Below are positions 34,755 through 44,552 of a stretch of DNA of 64,000 nt, piece after piece. The DNA is taken from assembly GCA_022828595.1 (NCBI GenBank), contig JAKGHH010000002.1:39154222-39218221 (forward strand), in the 5' to 3' direction. The position numbers and the translations under genes are program-made. The first letter of the stretch is position 1. Each line of letters starts with the position of its first letter. This DNA is from Nelumbo lutea. Taxonomy: Eukaryota > Streptophyta > Magnoliopsida > Proteales > Nelumbonaceae. The notes beneath the pieces are model-generated. The model had not been told where the DNA came from and did not search any database. It saw only the letters and a program-made list of their open reading frames with translations.

Positions 34755-35426
34755 TCAAACCCTTTGCTTTGCTTTAAAGAAAGGTTGGCAGTGGTCTACC
34801 AACTTGGACAAGAAGCAACTCAGGGCAGCTATTCGGCCATTCAGCCTCTGAACCTCCTTCATTTTTCGGGGTGGTCTCATGTCTAGGATGACCTTTACTT
34901 TGTCCAGGTTAGCCTCAATGCCACGCCGGTTAATGATGTACCCCAAGAACTTACCCGAGGTGACACCAAAGGCACACTTATTCGGGTTCAATTTCATGTT
35001 AAATCTATGAATAATTTCAAAAACTGAATGCAAGTCTTGTATTAAATCACGTGAAAACTGGGTTTTGATGACCATGTCATCTACATAACACTCTATTTTT
35101 TGGCCAATCAATGGCTCAAGCAACTTATTTACAAGTCTTTGAAAGATTGCCTCGGCATTTTTCAACCCAAAGGGCATGACTTTGTAACAGTATAGGCCAA
35201 GCTCGGTTATAAAGGCGGTCTTTTCCTCTAGGTCCATCCTGATTTGGTTGTAGCCCGAATAGGCATCTAGGAAACTCAGCAACTCATGCCCTGAGGTCAC
35301 GTCCACCAGGCGGTCGATCCTGGGGAGTGGGAAGCAGTCCTTTGGGCAAGCTCGATTTAGGTCGGTGTAGTTGACGCACATGCGCCATTTACCGTTAGCC
35401 TTTTTCACCAGAACGGGGTTGGCCAC
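34755..35426 (-). pseudogene. Reverse transcriptase of element B
   Basis: A 223-codon open stretch holding nearly the whole polymerase domain: WRMCVNYTDLNRACPKD, FLDAYSGYNQ (catalytic Asp54), YCYKVMPFGLKNA and YVDDM (residues 114-117 of this frame), then LNPNKCAFGV and KFLGYI. The catalytic residues are intact. The lead-in at 35430-35700 (APE*WRAVDEEV) has stops, which separates RT from protease. It is part of the pol polyprotein, so the ATG at its start is not a real initiator. Confidence 0.9.
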
Positions 35427-35678
35427 CCAGCTCGGGTAATGGACTTCCCTGATAAAATCAGCTGCAAGGAGCTTCCTGACCTCCTCGTCGACTGCCCTCC
35501 ATCACTCTGGAGCTAGGTTGCATTTCTTCTATCTAACGGGCCTAACATTTTAGATCGTAAAGGCTCCCCAATGGAAGTAAGCGTCGATTTGAAGTGTACA
35601 GGCTGGGTCCTTCGTCGATGCCGGGATGGAGACAGTCTCTTCTGTGGGTGCAGCTCACTCCTCGCTCTGCTCCATAAG

Positions 35679-36620
35679 TCACTTCAGCTCGAGGTCGTCG
35701 ACCACCTTGGCTTTCCCTTTGAGGGCGGCGACATAGCATTTACGAGACTCAAGCCGGTCACCTAACGCTATCCCGATTCCAAAGTCCGTGGGGAACTTCA
35801 TGGCCAAGTAGTAAGTGGAGACCACAGCTGGTAAGGCATGGGTAATCCGCCAACCTACTATGGCATTGTACGGGGAGGGGGTTTCAATCACTAAGAAGTC
35901 GTGGTTGAGTCTCACTATGCTAGGCCAAGTGTCGACTTCCACAGGTACTGTAATCCTTCCTAGGGGCCTGACTTCCAATCCGTTGAAGCCTACCAGGGGA
36001 GTGTTCGCGGGATTCAGGTCACTCTCTTTGAGCTGAAATTGGTCGAAGGCTACTTTGAAGAGAATGTCTGCTGAGCTGCCTAAGTCGACGAGGACGTGCC
36101 TAACTTCAAAGTCATTGATCTTCACCTTTATGATGAGCGCGTCATCATGGGGGTAGTGCACCCTGTGCACGTCATCTTCTATGAAGAAGAACGGGTCTTC
36201 CATCCTTGGCCGCTTCGGGGGGTTCTGTTCTTCCCTGGCAGCCTCGCGAGCTAATGCCCAAGCTGCGGCTGAGGTGCGACCTGCCACAATCGAACCTCCA
36301 ACAATCACATGGATGGTCCTCCGAACTGGTCTCTCTTCGGGGGGCTGCTTCTGCAGCTGTTCTGCCTGCCTACTGGACTCGAGAGCATCTCTACTCTGCT
36401 CCCCCTGCCGACCTGCTTTATTATTATTATTATTTTGTACAAAATTTCTCAAATAACCGTGACGAATGAGCTTCTCTATATCGTCGTAGAGGTTTTTACA
36501 ATTCTTGGTGCTGTGACCATGGTTTTTATGAAAACTACAATACAAATTTGTATTTCTTACATTAGGATCTGCCTTCAGTCGGGGTGACCACTTTACATAC
36601 GGGGCATCCTTGATCTCCAT
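35679..36620 (-). pseudogene. Gag C-terminus and protease of element B
   Basis: One open frame of 313 codons. Residues 27-42 (LYCSFHKNHGHSTKNC) form a zinc-knuckle-like motif. Residues 62-68 are Asn-rich. Residues 155-300 match the gypsy protease: HYPHDDALIIKV, then LVDLGSSADILF at 177-188, TPSPYNAIVGWRI and YLAMKFPTDFG. The active-site triad is DLG (D179-L180-G181) where DSG or DTG is expected, so catalysis is doubtful. The open state is surprising given the damage around it. Confidence 0.88.
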
Positions 36621-38120
36621 GAGGATCTCGGCCTACTTCGCATTGAGGGGCATGTAGTCCCTTTCTACCGCTAGAGCTCGGAAAGGTTGATTTGGCTTTG
36701 CCCCCCGAGCTTGGTCCTTTTTCTTCTTGTTGTCGCCTTGAGTTAGGGGCTCTGGTCCCTCTTTCTTTTTTCGAGGGCCTGCTCGCCCTTCTGGTTGATC
36801 TCTTCCTCTGTCTCTATAAACTGATCCGCGAGCTTGAGGAACTCGATCATGGTCTTGGGCTAATTAACAACCACGTGCCACTTGAATTCCTTATGGGTAA
36901 TACCTCACTTGGCTACAGTGAGACGAACTACGGGGTCTAGATCAGGTATTTGCAAACAAGCATCATTAAACTGCTTGATGTAACTCTGAATGGACTCCCC
37001 GTCCTTTTGCACTATGCCGAGGAGGCTTTTTTGAGTTCTTGGGCACCTCTTACTGGTGACAAAGTGGGAGGTGAAGACTTGAACGAACTGCGCTCAACTT
37101 CTTATTGATCCGGGCGTGAGATTTCGGTACCATGTGCGGGCTACCCCTTTGAAGGTGGTGGAGAAAGCCACACACATACAGGATTCACTAGCTCTTGCCA
37201 GGTGCATCTGGGACTGAAAGGCGTCCACATGATCATTCAGATCGAAGGATCCATCATACTTACCCAGGGGAGGGAGCTTGAAGTCCCTTGGCATGGGAAC
37301 AACAAGAAGTTCTAGCGACAATGGGGAAGGAACTGAAAGGAGAGGAGTAGCTTTTCCTTCATCTAAGCTTACCTCCTCCTCCTCCTTCATCTGAGCTTAC
37401 CTCCTATGAGCTTCATCGACTCGGCATTGGTGCTGGTTGCTTCAGTGTTATCGAGCTCAATGGGCTCGGACTGCTGATGGTAGCTCTAAACCGAAGAGCC
37501 TTGCCTGTAGTCTACGGCTAGGACCTCAAATGGGTTTTCTGCGAGTAGGAGCTCAAACTAAGAGTGTTGGGGCGATGCGGGCTTGATCGGCTGGGAGGCC
37601 CTCGACCTGCCCACAGGCTATGAGGCGGGGGTGGCTGGCCTCTCCTTTCTGCCACAGGATGAGGCTTGGCTCTTGAAAGGATCCTGGGCCTGAGAGGCTT
37701 CTCCCCAGCGAAGTCGTTCGCTCCAACGGGAGGGGGAAGCAGCTACTGGGCCTAAGGCAAGGAAGGGAATTGCTACTAGTATTGGTACTGAGAGACCTGA
37801 TGCAGCACTTGTTGCTGGTAGAGTTGGAACTGTTGGAACTGCTACATTTGAGCTTGCATGGCTCGCATGCACTACACTAGGTCTTCCAACTGATTCTGGT
37901 TGGTCACTAGGGGCACAACCAAAGGTTCAACAAATGTCGCTCCAACCGTGGAAGGGAGTGGAGCGTTCACGGGTGCCACTGTTAGAGGCACGTTCAAGCT
38001 AGGAACCCCATCCACAAAGAGGGGAATGGTGAACTGTCCGATACAGACATTGGGGAGTTGGAGATACTCCCCAGAAGCGTTTTGGTTGGCTTTGCATTCG
38101 GTACTACTGGAGGAGGCCAT
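36621..38120 (-). pseudogene. Gag of element B
   Basis: The start MASSSSTECKANQ is at 38120. A Gln-rich stretch follows a stop at 37872-37874. The retrotransposon gag domain is at 37390-37094 (KYDGSFDLNDHVDAFQSQM, FKGVARTWYRNL) and continues in frame after a stop as FTSHFVTSKRCPRTQ and GESIQSYIKQFNDACLQI. The region is divided by several stops. The product would be the particle-forming capsid protein. Confidence 0.8.
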
Positions 38121-38176
38121 GAATGCTAAGTTTTCAGAGGAAGATTGTAAAAAACTAGAGGAAGGCTTTTTTAAGC

Positions 38177-38198
38177 GTTTCCCATAGACGGCGCCAAA
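38177..38198 (-). other. Primer-binding site of element B
   Basis: On the minus strand the bases after the LTR read tttggcgccgtctatgggaa. TTTGGCGCCGTC is a frequent primer site in plant Tat-like elements. The site is complementary to a tRNA 3' end; the exact tRNA is not determined here. Confidence 0.75.
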
Positions 38199-39105
38199 TG
38201 ATGCTGCGCAATCCAGGCACTCCTAGCTGGCGGCTGACTGGCTCCTAGCTGGCGACGGACAATACCTGAGGAGAAGACGGTGAAGGATTCCCGGGGGACT
38301 TCCCCGGTGGGAATACTCCGATGTTTAAGTTAGAACGCTGGAGAAAGCAGTAAAGAGTGCAAAGAAGGCTAAGAGTGCAGGTCGCGCTAGATCACTGAAT
38401 GTTCGAGATTAGCTCGAGATAAAATTCAGATATATTCCTGATGTTCAATATACCTTTTCCCCTTCGACCATGGGGTTCTTAAATATAAGCGTTCTTGTCA
38501 AATCAGGCGTAAACGCCACTAGACCTCTATCACAGCCGTTATTTGCCAAGGCTGCGTAGGTAACCGTTGCAGAGTACTACCCAATCGGATGAGTGACACG
38601 TCTCGGAAGGGCAAACACGCCACCATCTATCGAGAGAAGTGGGTGCAGTCTGTCGGGTTGGCAGGGACTGCACCGTCAGTCAGGAGACGTGGTGCAGTCT
38701 GACGGGTACAGTCTTGTCAGATAGAAGCTTACTGAAAACATCACATTACTTAGTAGCGAGCTGCCTTGTAGCAAGCTATCCTGTTGCGAGCTCCTAGGGG
38801 TACTTCGAGGTGATTCTTCTTAAGGTTGCCCTTGGGGCAGTTTTTCTGCCTAAGTATTGGAGCGAGCTAGTTATCCTAGCTCGCGAGCTGGAATAGACTT
38901 GTCTTGGAGTATTCCCTTTTAGTACGTCGGGGGTCCTCGAGCTCGTGCTGTAGCGAGTTCACCCTATGGCGAGCTGTGACGCAGCAAGTTGTCCTGCGAA
39001 CTCGTTACTTAGTCGCGGTCAAGCTGTGGTGCTGAACTGTTACTTGTGTTGAGTCATGTCCACGTGTCACTGTCTCAAGGGGTCGGGTCAAATCACCCTC
39101 CATCA
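38199..39105 (-). repeat. 5' LTR of gypsy element B
   Basis: 907 bp, TGATGCTG...CATCA. It would carry the promoter for gag-pol; a minus-strand TATA-like TTATATTTAAG lies at 38477-38488. It is longer than the 3' LTR because it keeps three blocks lost there. Confidence 0.92.
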
Positions 39106-39340
39106 ATATATATAAACAAAAATATACATACAAATATATTAGAATATATATTTTCTAGAAATATATATCTCACATATTTCAAAATATATATTTTTTAGAT
39201 ATAGATTTTTTCAGATATTTCAGTTTTTATGTAAAACTGAAATATCTTTATTTAACAGTTTTAAATATAAAATATATTTAAAATAAAACCGAAATATATA
39301 TTTAAATAGATTAGGTTTTTCATACAAAACTGAAGTTTTT
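39106..39340. repeat. Second unit of the AT-rich tandem repeat, right part
   Basis: It resumes the sequence interrupted at 30614: (TA)n, acaaaaatatacatacaaat, ctcacatatttcaaaatata and ttaggtttttcatacaaaac, matching 30206-30425 with scattered changes. Confidence 0.8.
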
Positions 39341-39791
39341 TGTGCAAATATATCATCATTAACCGGATTTTTTTTCAAAGTTTAAACTTAAACAAAACAC
39401 AAATAAAATATATAAACTTGTAACATGCATTAAATTAAATAAAAAAAAATACTAACCTTTGAATGACTGAAGTTGAGACTTTGAGAATGAGACTTGAGCT
39501 TGAGTTGAGAGAATGAGAACTTTGAGAAGATGGGAGTTGGGAGAGCCAAGTTCAAATGAGGTCTTGAAGTTGAGACTTGAGAACTTGAAATTTTAAAATT
39601 TTGATTCTTGAGTTGAGAGTCAATTTGTATTAGAGAATAGAGATTGTGCTTGAGTTGAGGGGCTAAGGGGGGCGGACCAAGTTAGAATCACCTCATCAGC
39701 TGCCAACAAATTGTGGAATGGACCCTAATCTCAATGAATGAATTCTTCATTTGTACTGCTGTGAAATTGCCTAATAATATCTCCTTTAAGG
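39341..39791. other. Intergenic DNA, no feature
   Basis: Contains many gagttgaga/gacttgag words between 39465 and 39660, a loose purine-rich repeat. No gene recognised. Confidence 0.5.
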
Positions 39792-39901
39792 TGATGTGTT
39801 TGGTTTGAAGGGAAAGGTAGGGAAATCCATACAAGGTTTGTAAAGGTTTCCCTACCTTTCCTTTCCTTTTCGTACTTTTTTTCTTTAAACCAAACACAAC
39901 A
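39792..39901. mobile_element. Small MITE, same family as 4916-5030
   Basis: Left arm tgatgtgtttggtttgaagg and right arm ccaaacacaaca are inverse to each other, and the stem continues (gggaaaggtagggaaa against tttccctacctttcc). Length 110 bp, non-coding. Confidence 0.7.
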
Positions 39902-40019
39902 TTAGGAGATTGGATTTGCTCCTCCCAAAGTGCCTCACGCCATCCTTACAGTGCATCACAGCCATGCATTAAAAACATCCCTTATACTTGATGTTATCAT
40001 TCATAGGAAGATGTTCCTA

Positions 40020-40250
40020 TTAATACATGGTTGCATTGCGCTGTGAGGTTGGTATGAGGCGCACTCTGTGAGAAAGAAACCCGAATTGGGTATGGGACGA
40101 GAGATAGCTAAGAGCTCGCTGCTCGCTGATTGAATTTTTACTTCTAGAGATGGCATCAGCTATTACATTTTTTCTCCCTTTCTTGTACTTGATGAAATCG
40201 AACCCCATCGGCTCGTATAGACATTCCTGCAGTTGGGCTTTGTGGTTGAA
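40020..40250 (-). pseudogene. Ty3/gypsy RNase H fragment
   Basis: The minus-strand frame contains MGFDFIKYKKGRKNVIADAISR, very like the end of the RNase H domain of chromovirus-type gypsy pol (the ADAxSR box). A change of frame after it gives ELLAISRPIPN, as expected for the following linker. No other domain is found next to it, so it is an isolated relic about 200 bp long. Confidence 0.6.
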
Positions 40251-40259
40251 ATCTTTTGG

Positions 40260-41265
40260 TACCATAAGTGTTTCAAGCTTTGATGATCTGTTGCAAACTT
40301 TAAGACAAAGATCAAGAAGAACAAAACCTTGCTCTACCATTTCACAATTACAGTGGTATTAATGCATTGCCCTCCAAACAATGAGATTATGAAGTTATTT
40401 ACCATGCATATATACTAAATAAGCCTTGAACAACGATGTATGACCGAGTCCTGAGAAAAAAACTTGGACAGGAATTTTACCATTTCGAGTCTGACAACAC
40501 GGATGTGAAGAAGAATTAAACTGCAACGAAGATTTTTTCAGGGAGCAATATTCTAACTTTACTTGAATAGATAGATTAATTGTAGAGAGGAAATTACACA
40601 AAAGTCCATGCATGTATTATAAGGGAAAAGAAGGAAGAGGGATAAGTTCATGAATTAATATTGGTAAAGTTGTCTATTAGATAGGATCACTAAAAAGTTT
40701 GAGGAATGAATTTGAAAAAAAAAAAAAACGAGATGGAGACGAAGCTAAGCTTGACTGGATTTAAGCAAATAAGGTTCACGGAGTAGCAATTTAAAAATTA
40801 GACTGAAAAATATGAAATTTCATAAGAAACCCAACAGTATTTACTGGTTGACGTTCTTCTTTTCCTTCTTTTTCTTCTTCTTTTTTTAGCTAACCAACGT
40901 GAAAGGAAGCAACAACAATAGTGATACAAGTTTCTAGTATATTTTCCATAATTGTGACTCATTTGGAACAAAGAAATAAAATGACCATTGGAATTGAAGA
41001 GTCACTAAGGACATGTTTGGTTCAATTTTCATTCTTACCCAATATGAAATTCTAAAATGGAAAAGAATTGATAAAAATAGGCAAAATGAAAAAACATTGC
41101 TATGAACCAAACACTTTTTTCCTAAAAATGAATTCTTTTCAGACGGATAAGTGTCCTATGTTGCTCATTTTCATTCTTCAAAAAAAAAAAAATTGTCGGT
41201 ATTCACAAATCGTCAGCCTAGGTCTCCAATAGTCAATGTTTACCAATTGGCATGTAGATGTTTTG
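40260..41265. other. Intergenic DNA, no gene
   Basis: At 41015-41120 a repeat with catgtttggttcaa and, inverse, tgaaccaaacac resembles the MITE family at 4916 and 39792. An A run lies at 40719-40730. No coding signal is seen. Confidence 0.5.
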
Positions 41266-41269
41266 TAAA

Positions 41270-41676
41270 ATTACTTTCATAAAGTGTTTTTATAAAAGTA
41301 TTCACAAAAATGCTTTTATAAAAGTACTTTCATAAAAGTGCTTTTATCGAAGTGCTTTCCTAAATTAAAGTGTTTTTGTACTTTCATAAAATTGCTTTCA
41401 TAAAAGTACTTTTGTAAAAGTGATTTTATAAAAGTACTTCCATAAAAGTATTTTTGTAAAAGTACTTCCATAAAAGCGTTTTCGTAAAAGTACTTTCGTA
41501 AAAGTGCTTTTATAAAAGTACTTCCGTAAAAGTACTTTCGTAAAAGTGCTTTTATAAAAGTACTTCCGTAAAAATACTTCCATAAAATTTTTTTTATAAA
41601 ATTACTTTTGTAAAAGTGTTTTAATCAAAGTACTTCCATAAAAGCACTTTCATAAAAGTACTTTCATAAAAGTGAT
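41270..41676. repeat. Minisatellite, 14-bp unit
   Basis: Repeats of (a/g)taaaagt(a/g)ctt(t/c)(c/t), about 29 copies with substitutions. Because three units are 42 bp, the minus strand gives a 61-codon frame (41398-41583) built of a 14-residue repeat such as LRKYFYKSTFTKVL. This frame is a by-product of the repeat, not a gene. Many units hold the palindrome AAAGTACTTT. Confidence 0.9.
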
Positions 41677-41689
41677 AATTTTTACGGGT

Positions 41690-42215
41690 CCCACTTGAAT
41701 TTTCTCTTTTCAAAGAAAAATAATAGATGGGCACCACTTGAAATAATTATAAGTGGGTTCCACCTCTCTCTCTCTCTCTCCGCCCTATCTTCTCACTCCT
41801 TTCCACCTATCACCACCATTGCAACTCTCAGCAACAACGATTAACACTCCCTTGTCTTCTTCCTCTAGAAGAACAACTGCAATAGCAATCAATCAAGGGA
41901 AATACAGGGTTAAAGACAAAATTATAAAAGTCTCCCCAAGTATAAGGGTGATTGAGGCAAACGAGCTTATGGACATATTTTTGCCGATTTTGTCTCTAAC
42001 TTTGCATTTCCCTCAATCAGTTGTTATTGTAGTTATTCCTCGAGGAAGAAGGCATACGGGGGAGTGTAAATTCAAGTGGCGGGTTGAAAGTAGGGAGAAG
42101 ACAGGAAGAGAGAGAGAGACCCATTTATAAATTCAAGTGGGGTCCACTTATTACTTTTGTTTGAAAAGAGGAATTCAAGTGGAAGCCACATATATATACT
42201 TTCAAGTGGTATCCA
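41690..42215. mobile_element. Foldback element with ~75-bp inverted ends
   Basis: The left arm (cccacttgaattttctcttt at about 41694 and gggcaccacttgaaataatt) is matched in inverse orientation by the right arm (42140-42215: gtggggtccacttattactt, gaaaagaggaattcaagtgg). Inside lie a (CT)n run and a 125-codon plus frame (41753-42130) without any known domain. The word cacttgaa/ttcaagtg repeats within both arms. It is probably a non-autonomous transposon; the superfamily is unknown. Confidence 0.6.
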
Positions 42216-43300
42216 CTTACATATTATTTTCAACATTTATTAATTATATATTAAATAGTTTTATTTTATTTAATAGGACCCATTTGCAATTTTTTAGTTT
42301 TTTGAATTTAATAGTATAGCATCAACATTTCCTATTATTTTATTCATTATTTAATAGATTATAAACAGTGTCACGAACACAATGTGTTATTTACCTACGG
42401 CTGACATTATTTAAAATTCAAGGGTTTAAATTGGCGCTTTTGATTGTACATAATATGTTATTTATCTTAAAGTACCCTTATGGTTTAGCTAATTGACCAA
42501 TTCTACCCTTACTATTTACGTATTGTCTTTAAAGTATCCATCATTGGAAAGAAATGGAATCTCGAATTTGTTCTTCAAATTATGTAGAGAACAACAAAAT
42601 AAGATATCACGAATGACAGTAAGCAGAAGAGCCGAACTTGTCGATCATACTAGATTGCCCAGAACTCATCTGGTAGGCCAGCTCCCCTATGGAGGAACAA
42701 CTTGCAAAGATCCCTCACATCGTCGCGTCCCCGCAAGTCCTCCGGTGCCATGGCAACATGGCATGGCCTTGAACCAACAATCCACCAAGTTCATCAGCCC
42801 CACACTTTCCGACACTGTAGTCATCGAGAATCACTGCAAACCTGAACGATGCTTGCCAAAGTTCTAGACCTCCTAACATTCTTCAGAGCCAAACCCCTGC
42901 AGTTTTTTAGCTCTTCAATACCGTTTATCGATGTTGCATCCCACAATTCCTAAAGTCTATACTTTATAGCCAAACCTGCCCAAACCCTTACTCTTCTTGA
43001 GCTATTAACCAATGTCTTTCAGTTTGATACAATCGTCCATGCCGGTTTCAGTTGGAGTAGAACCACATGTAAATCCGTGACTTCGTATTAGAGCAGGGTA
43101 TACTAGGAAGCCCAAGTGGGGAATTTCTTGTGACCAAGAGATTGAAAACATCCAAATGGCTCATGACCAACTAAAACTGTCTTCTTGCTGCTCACTCTCT
43201 CACCTCCATAAATCTTTTGGAAGTTTCAGCTTATAAAGCTTTCCATTTGAAAGGCAAAAGAATATGCGACTTTCATTCATTGCTGCTCACTCTCTATGTC
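42216..43300. other. Intergenic DNA, no gene supported
   Basis: 42440-42545 is similar to the repeat at 1298-1440. The 124-codon plus frame at 42493-42867 begins inside that repeat and shows no known motif. Confidence 0.45.
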
Positions 43301-43304
43301 TGTG

Positions 43305-43474
43305 CACATAGAGAAATCTTCGATTCTTACCCATTGGTGTTAAAAGAGCTCACCATGATTCTCTTAGAGCAGATAGCCAAAGCTCTACAAAGGAAAATTG
43401 AGGAGATGAGAGAACTACTTGAAATGGGATACTGGTTCCACAAATGGAATTCTATGCTCAGCTGTCCTCTTTGA
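43305..43474 (+). pseudogene. SRG1-like 2OG-Fe(II) dioxygenase, exon-2-like fragment
   Basis: The frame reads SYPLVLKELTMILLEQIAKAL then IEEMRELLEMG and ends ...CPL before a stop. This matches the start of the second exon of SRG1/flavonol-synthase-like oxygenases, where a helix with LLEQMAKAL and EEMRELFE precedes the catalytic core. The catalytic HxD...H residues are not included. It lies upstream of the exon-1-like piece on the same strand, so the order is scrambled or the two come from different tandem copies. Confidence 0.65.
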
Positions 43475-43583
43475 CAAATGGCAGAAGAATAGTTTGAAGG
43501 AGCGCTACATAAATCAAGGTTCAGAGTTCATTATAGGAAAAGGTTCCATCAACTGATCTACACTGCCATGCTGAATCACAGCC

Positions 43584-43855
43584 ATGGCATCAGAGCTGCT
43601 GAGACTGGGAAGCTCCCTCCCAGTACCTAACGTTCAAGAGTTGGCCAAAGAGCCCATATTCACAGTTGACAGTCCCACCTCGATACCCGATACCTGCGCC
43701 CCGATTAGGACCCTCCTGTCATCTCCAACGCCAATTCTCTTCCCACAATTCCTGTCATTGATTTGAACAACTTGCTTTCTACAGAATCTATGGGGCTCCA
43801 CTCTACTTGTAAAGATTGGGGCTTCTTCCAAGTTCCAATTTGTATGTATCTGCTA
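43584..43855 (+). pseudogene. SRG1-like 2OG-Fe(II) dioxygenase, exon-1-like fragment
   Basis: It begins at ATG 43584 with GSSLPVPNVQELAKEPIFTV, the family's N-terminus. A frameshift and a TAG follow near 43694-43708. The reading then continues in another frame as [23 protein letters not shown] and CKDWGFFQV, the N-terminal domain (DIOX_N) ending before the usual NHG. A short block is missing before CKDWGFF. No core exons follow. The intact family makes 350-370-aa cytosolic enzymes acting on flavonoids, alkaloids or hormones. Confidence 0.75.
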
Positions 43856-43859
43856 GTCT

Positions 43860-44550
43860 CCATGTAAGAGATGGATATTAAGCTTCTCTCTCTCTCGTTT
43901 TGAAGAGACACCGTGGTCTATGGACAGGAAAGGAAAGAGTCATACAAATTGAAAATAGAGCTAGAGCCATGGTCTCTGGTATGCGGGTTATATCGTACAT
44001 TCGTATGTATCATCTCATGCTGTGCTTTGCCGGATATTGTAGGCACTGTAGGTGAGAATTGGGAAATAAGAGAAGTGTGTCGTTGCTGCTACTCCGCTTA
44101 GCTCTTGAGGATGATGAATAGATCACAAGAAGGGTATTTTAGAAATTTTAAAAGTTTATCAATTACATGATATTACATGTAACGGAGATTTTAAACAATT
44201 GTCAAAATCTTTAAGACAATGCGTAAACAGTAAGTCACAAACAGTAGAAAACTTAAATCGTTTTTACATCCTATATCCCCACCATGTAATGGCAATTTGT
44301 TATTAAGTTCTCTAATGCCAATACGACGGATTAGGAATATCTACTATGAGATGATCAAATCCATATTTGGGAGTGATTGTAACCTGGGTGGGCCCATTCA
44401 TCTCATTAAGAGAAAAAAGGTTGAAAAGCAATAACAAATACAAATCTTAGCACAGTTGGTGCACTCGATAGAAATACAAATCTTCTTCAGAAATATCCGA
44501 TAGGAAGTAAGATATCTATTTAAATCAAATTTCAAACAACACGTGTACAA
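43860..44550. other. Intergenic DNA, no feature
   Basis: A short CT run at 43884-43899; no gene or repeat recognised. The right end is the 3' flank of the following membrane protein relic. Confidence 0.5.
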
Positions 44551-44552
44551 AT

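Larger units (their letters stand above)
30615..39105 (-). mobile_element. Tat-like Ty3/gypsy retrotransposon (element B), both LTRs present
   Basis: 8.5 kb on the minus strand: 5' LTR 38199-39105, primer site, gag, protease, RT, RNase H, integrase, spacer with tandem repeats, polypurine tract and 3' LTR 30615-31444. Both LTRs run TGATG...CATCA. Flanks are ATGTA (30610-30614) and ATATA (39106-39110), a possible 5-bp target duplication with one change inside a TA microsatellite. Domains are better preserved than in element A, but stops, frame breaks and catalytic substitutions make it non-autonomous. Confidence 0.92.

Noticed and set aside
41398..41583. Repeat protein of 14-residue units
   Set aside because: It only reflects the 14-bp minisatellite, which is open by periodicity.
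41270..41676. CRISPR-like array
   Set aside because: Units are contiguous without spacers and the genome is a plant nuclear genome.
41753..42130. 125-codon frame inside the foldback element as a transposase
   Set aside because: It is Ser/Pro-rich and low in complexity from the CT run, with no catalytic motif.
42493..42867. 124-codon plus-strand frame before the dioxygenase relic
   Set aside because: It starts in a dispersed repeat and has no family resemblance; not in frame with the dioxygenase pieces.
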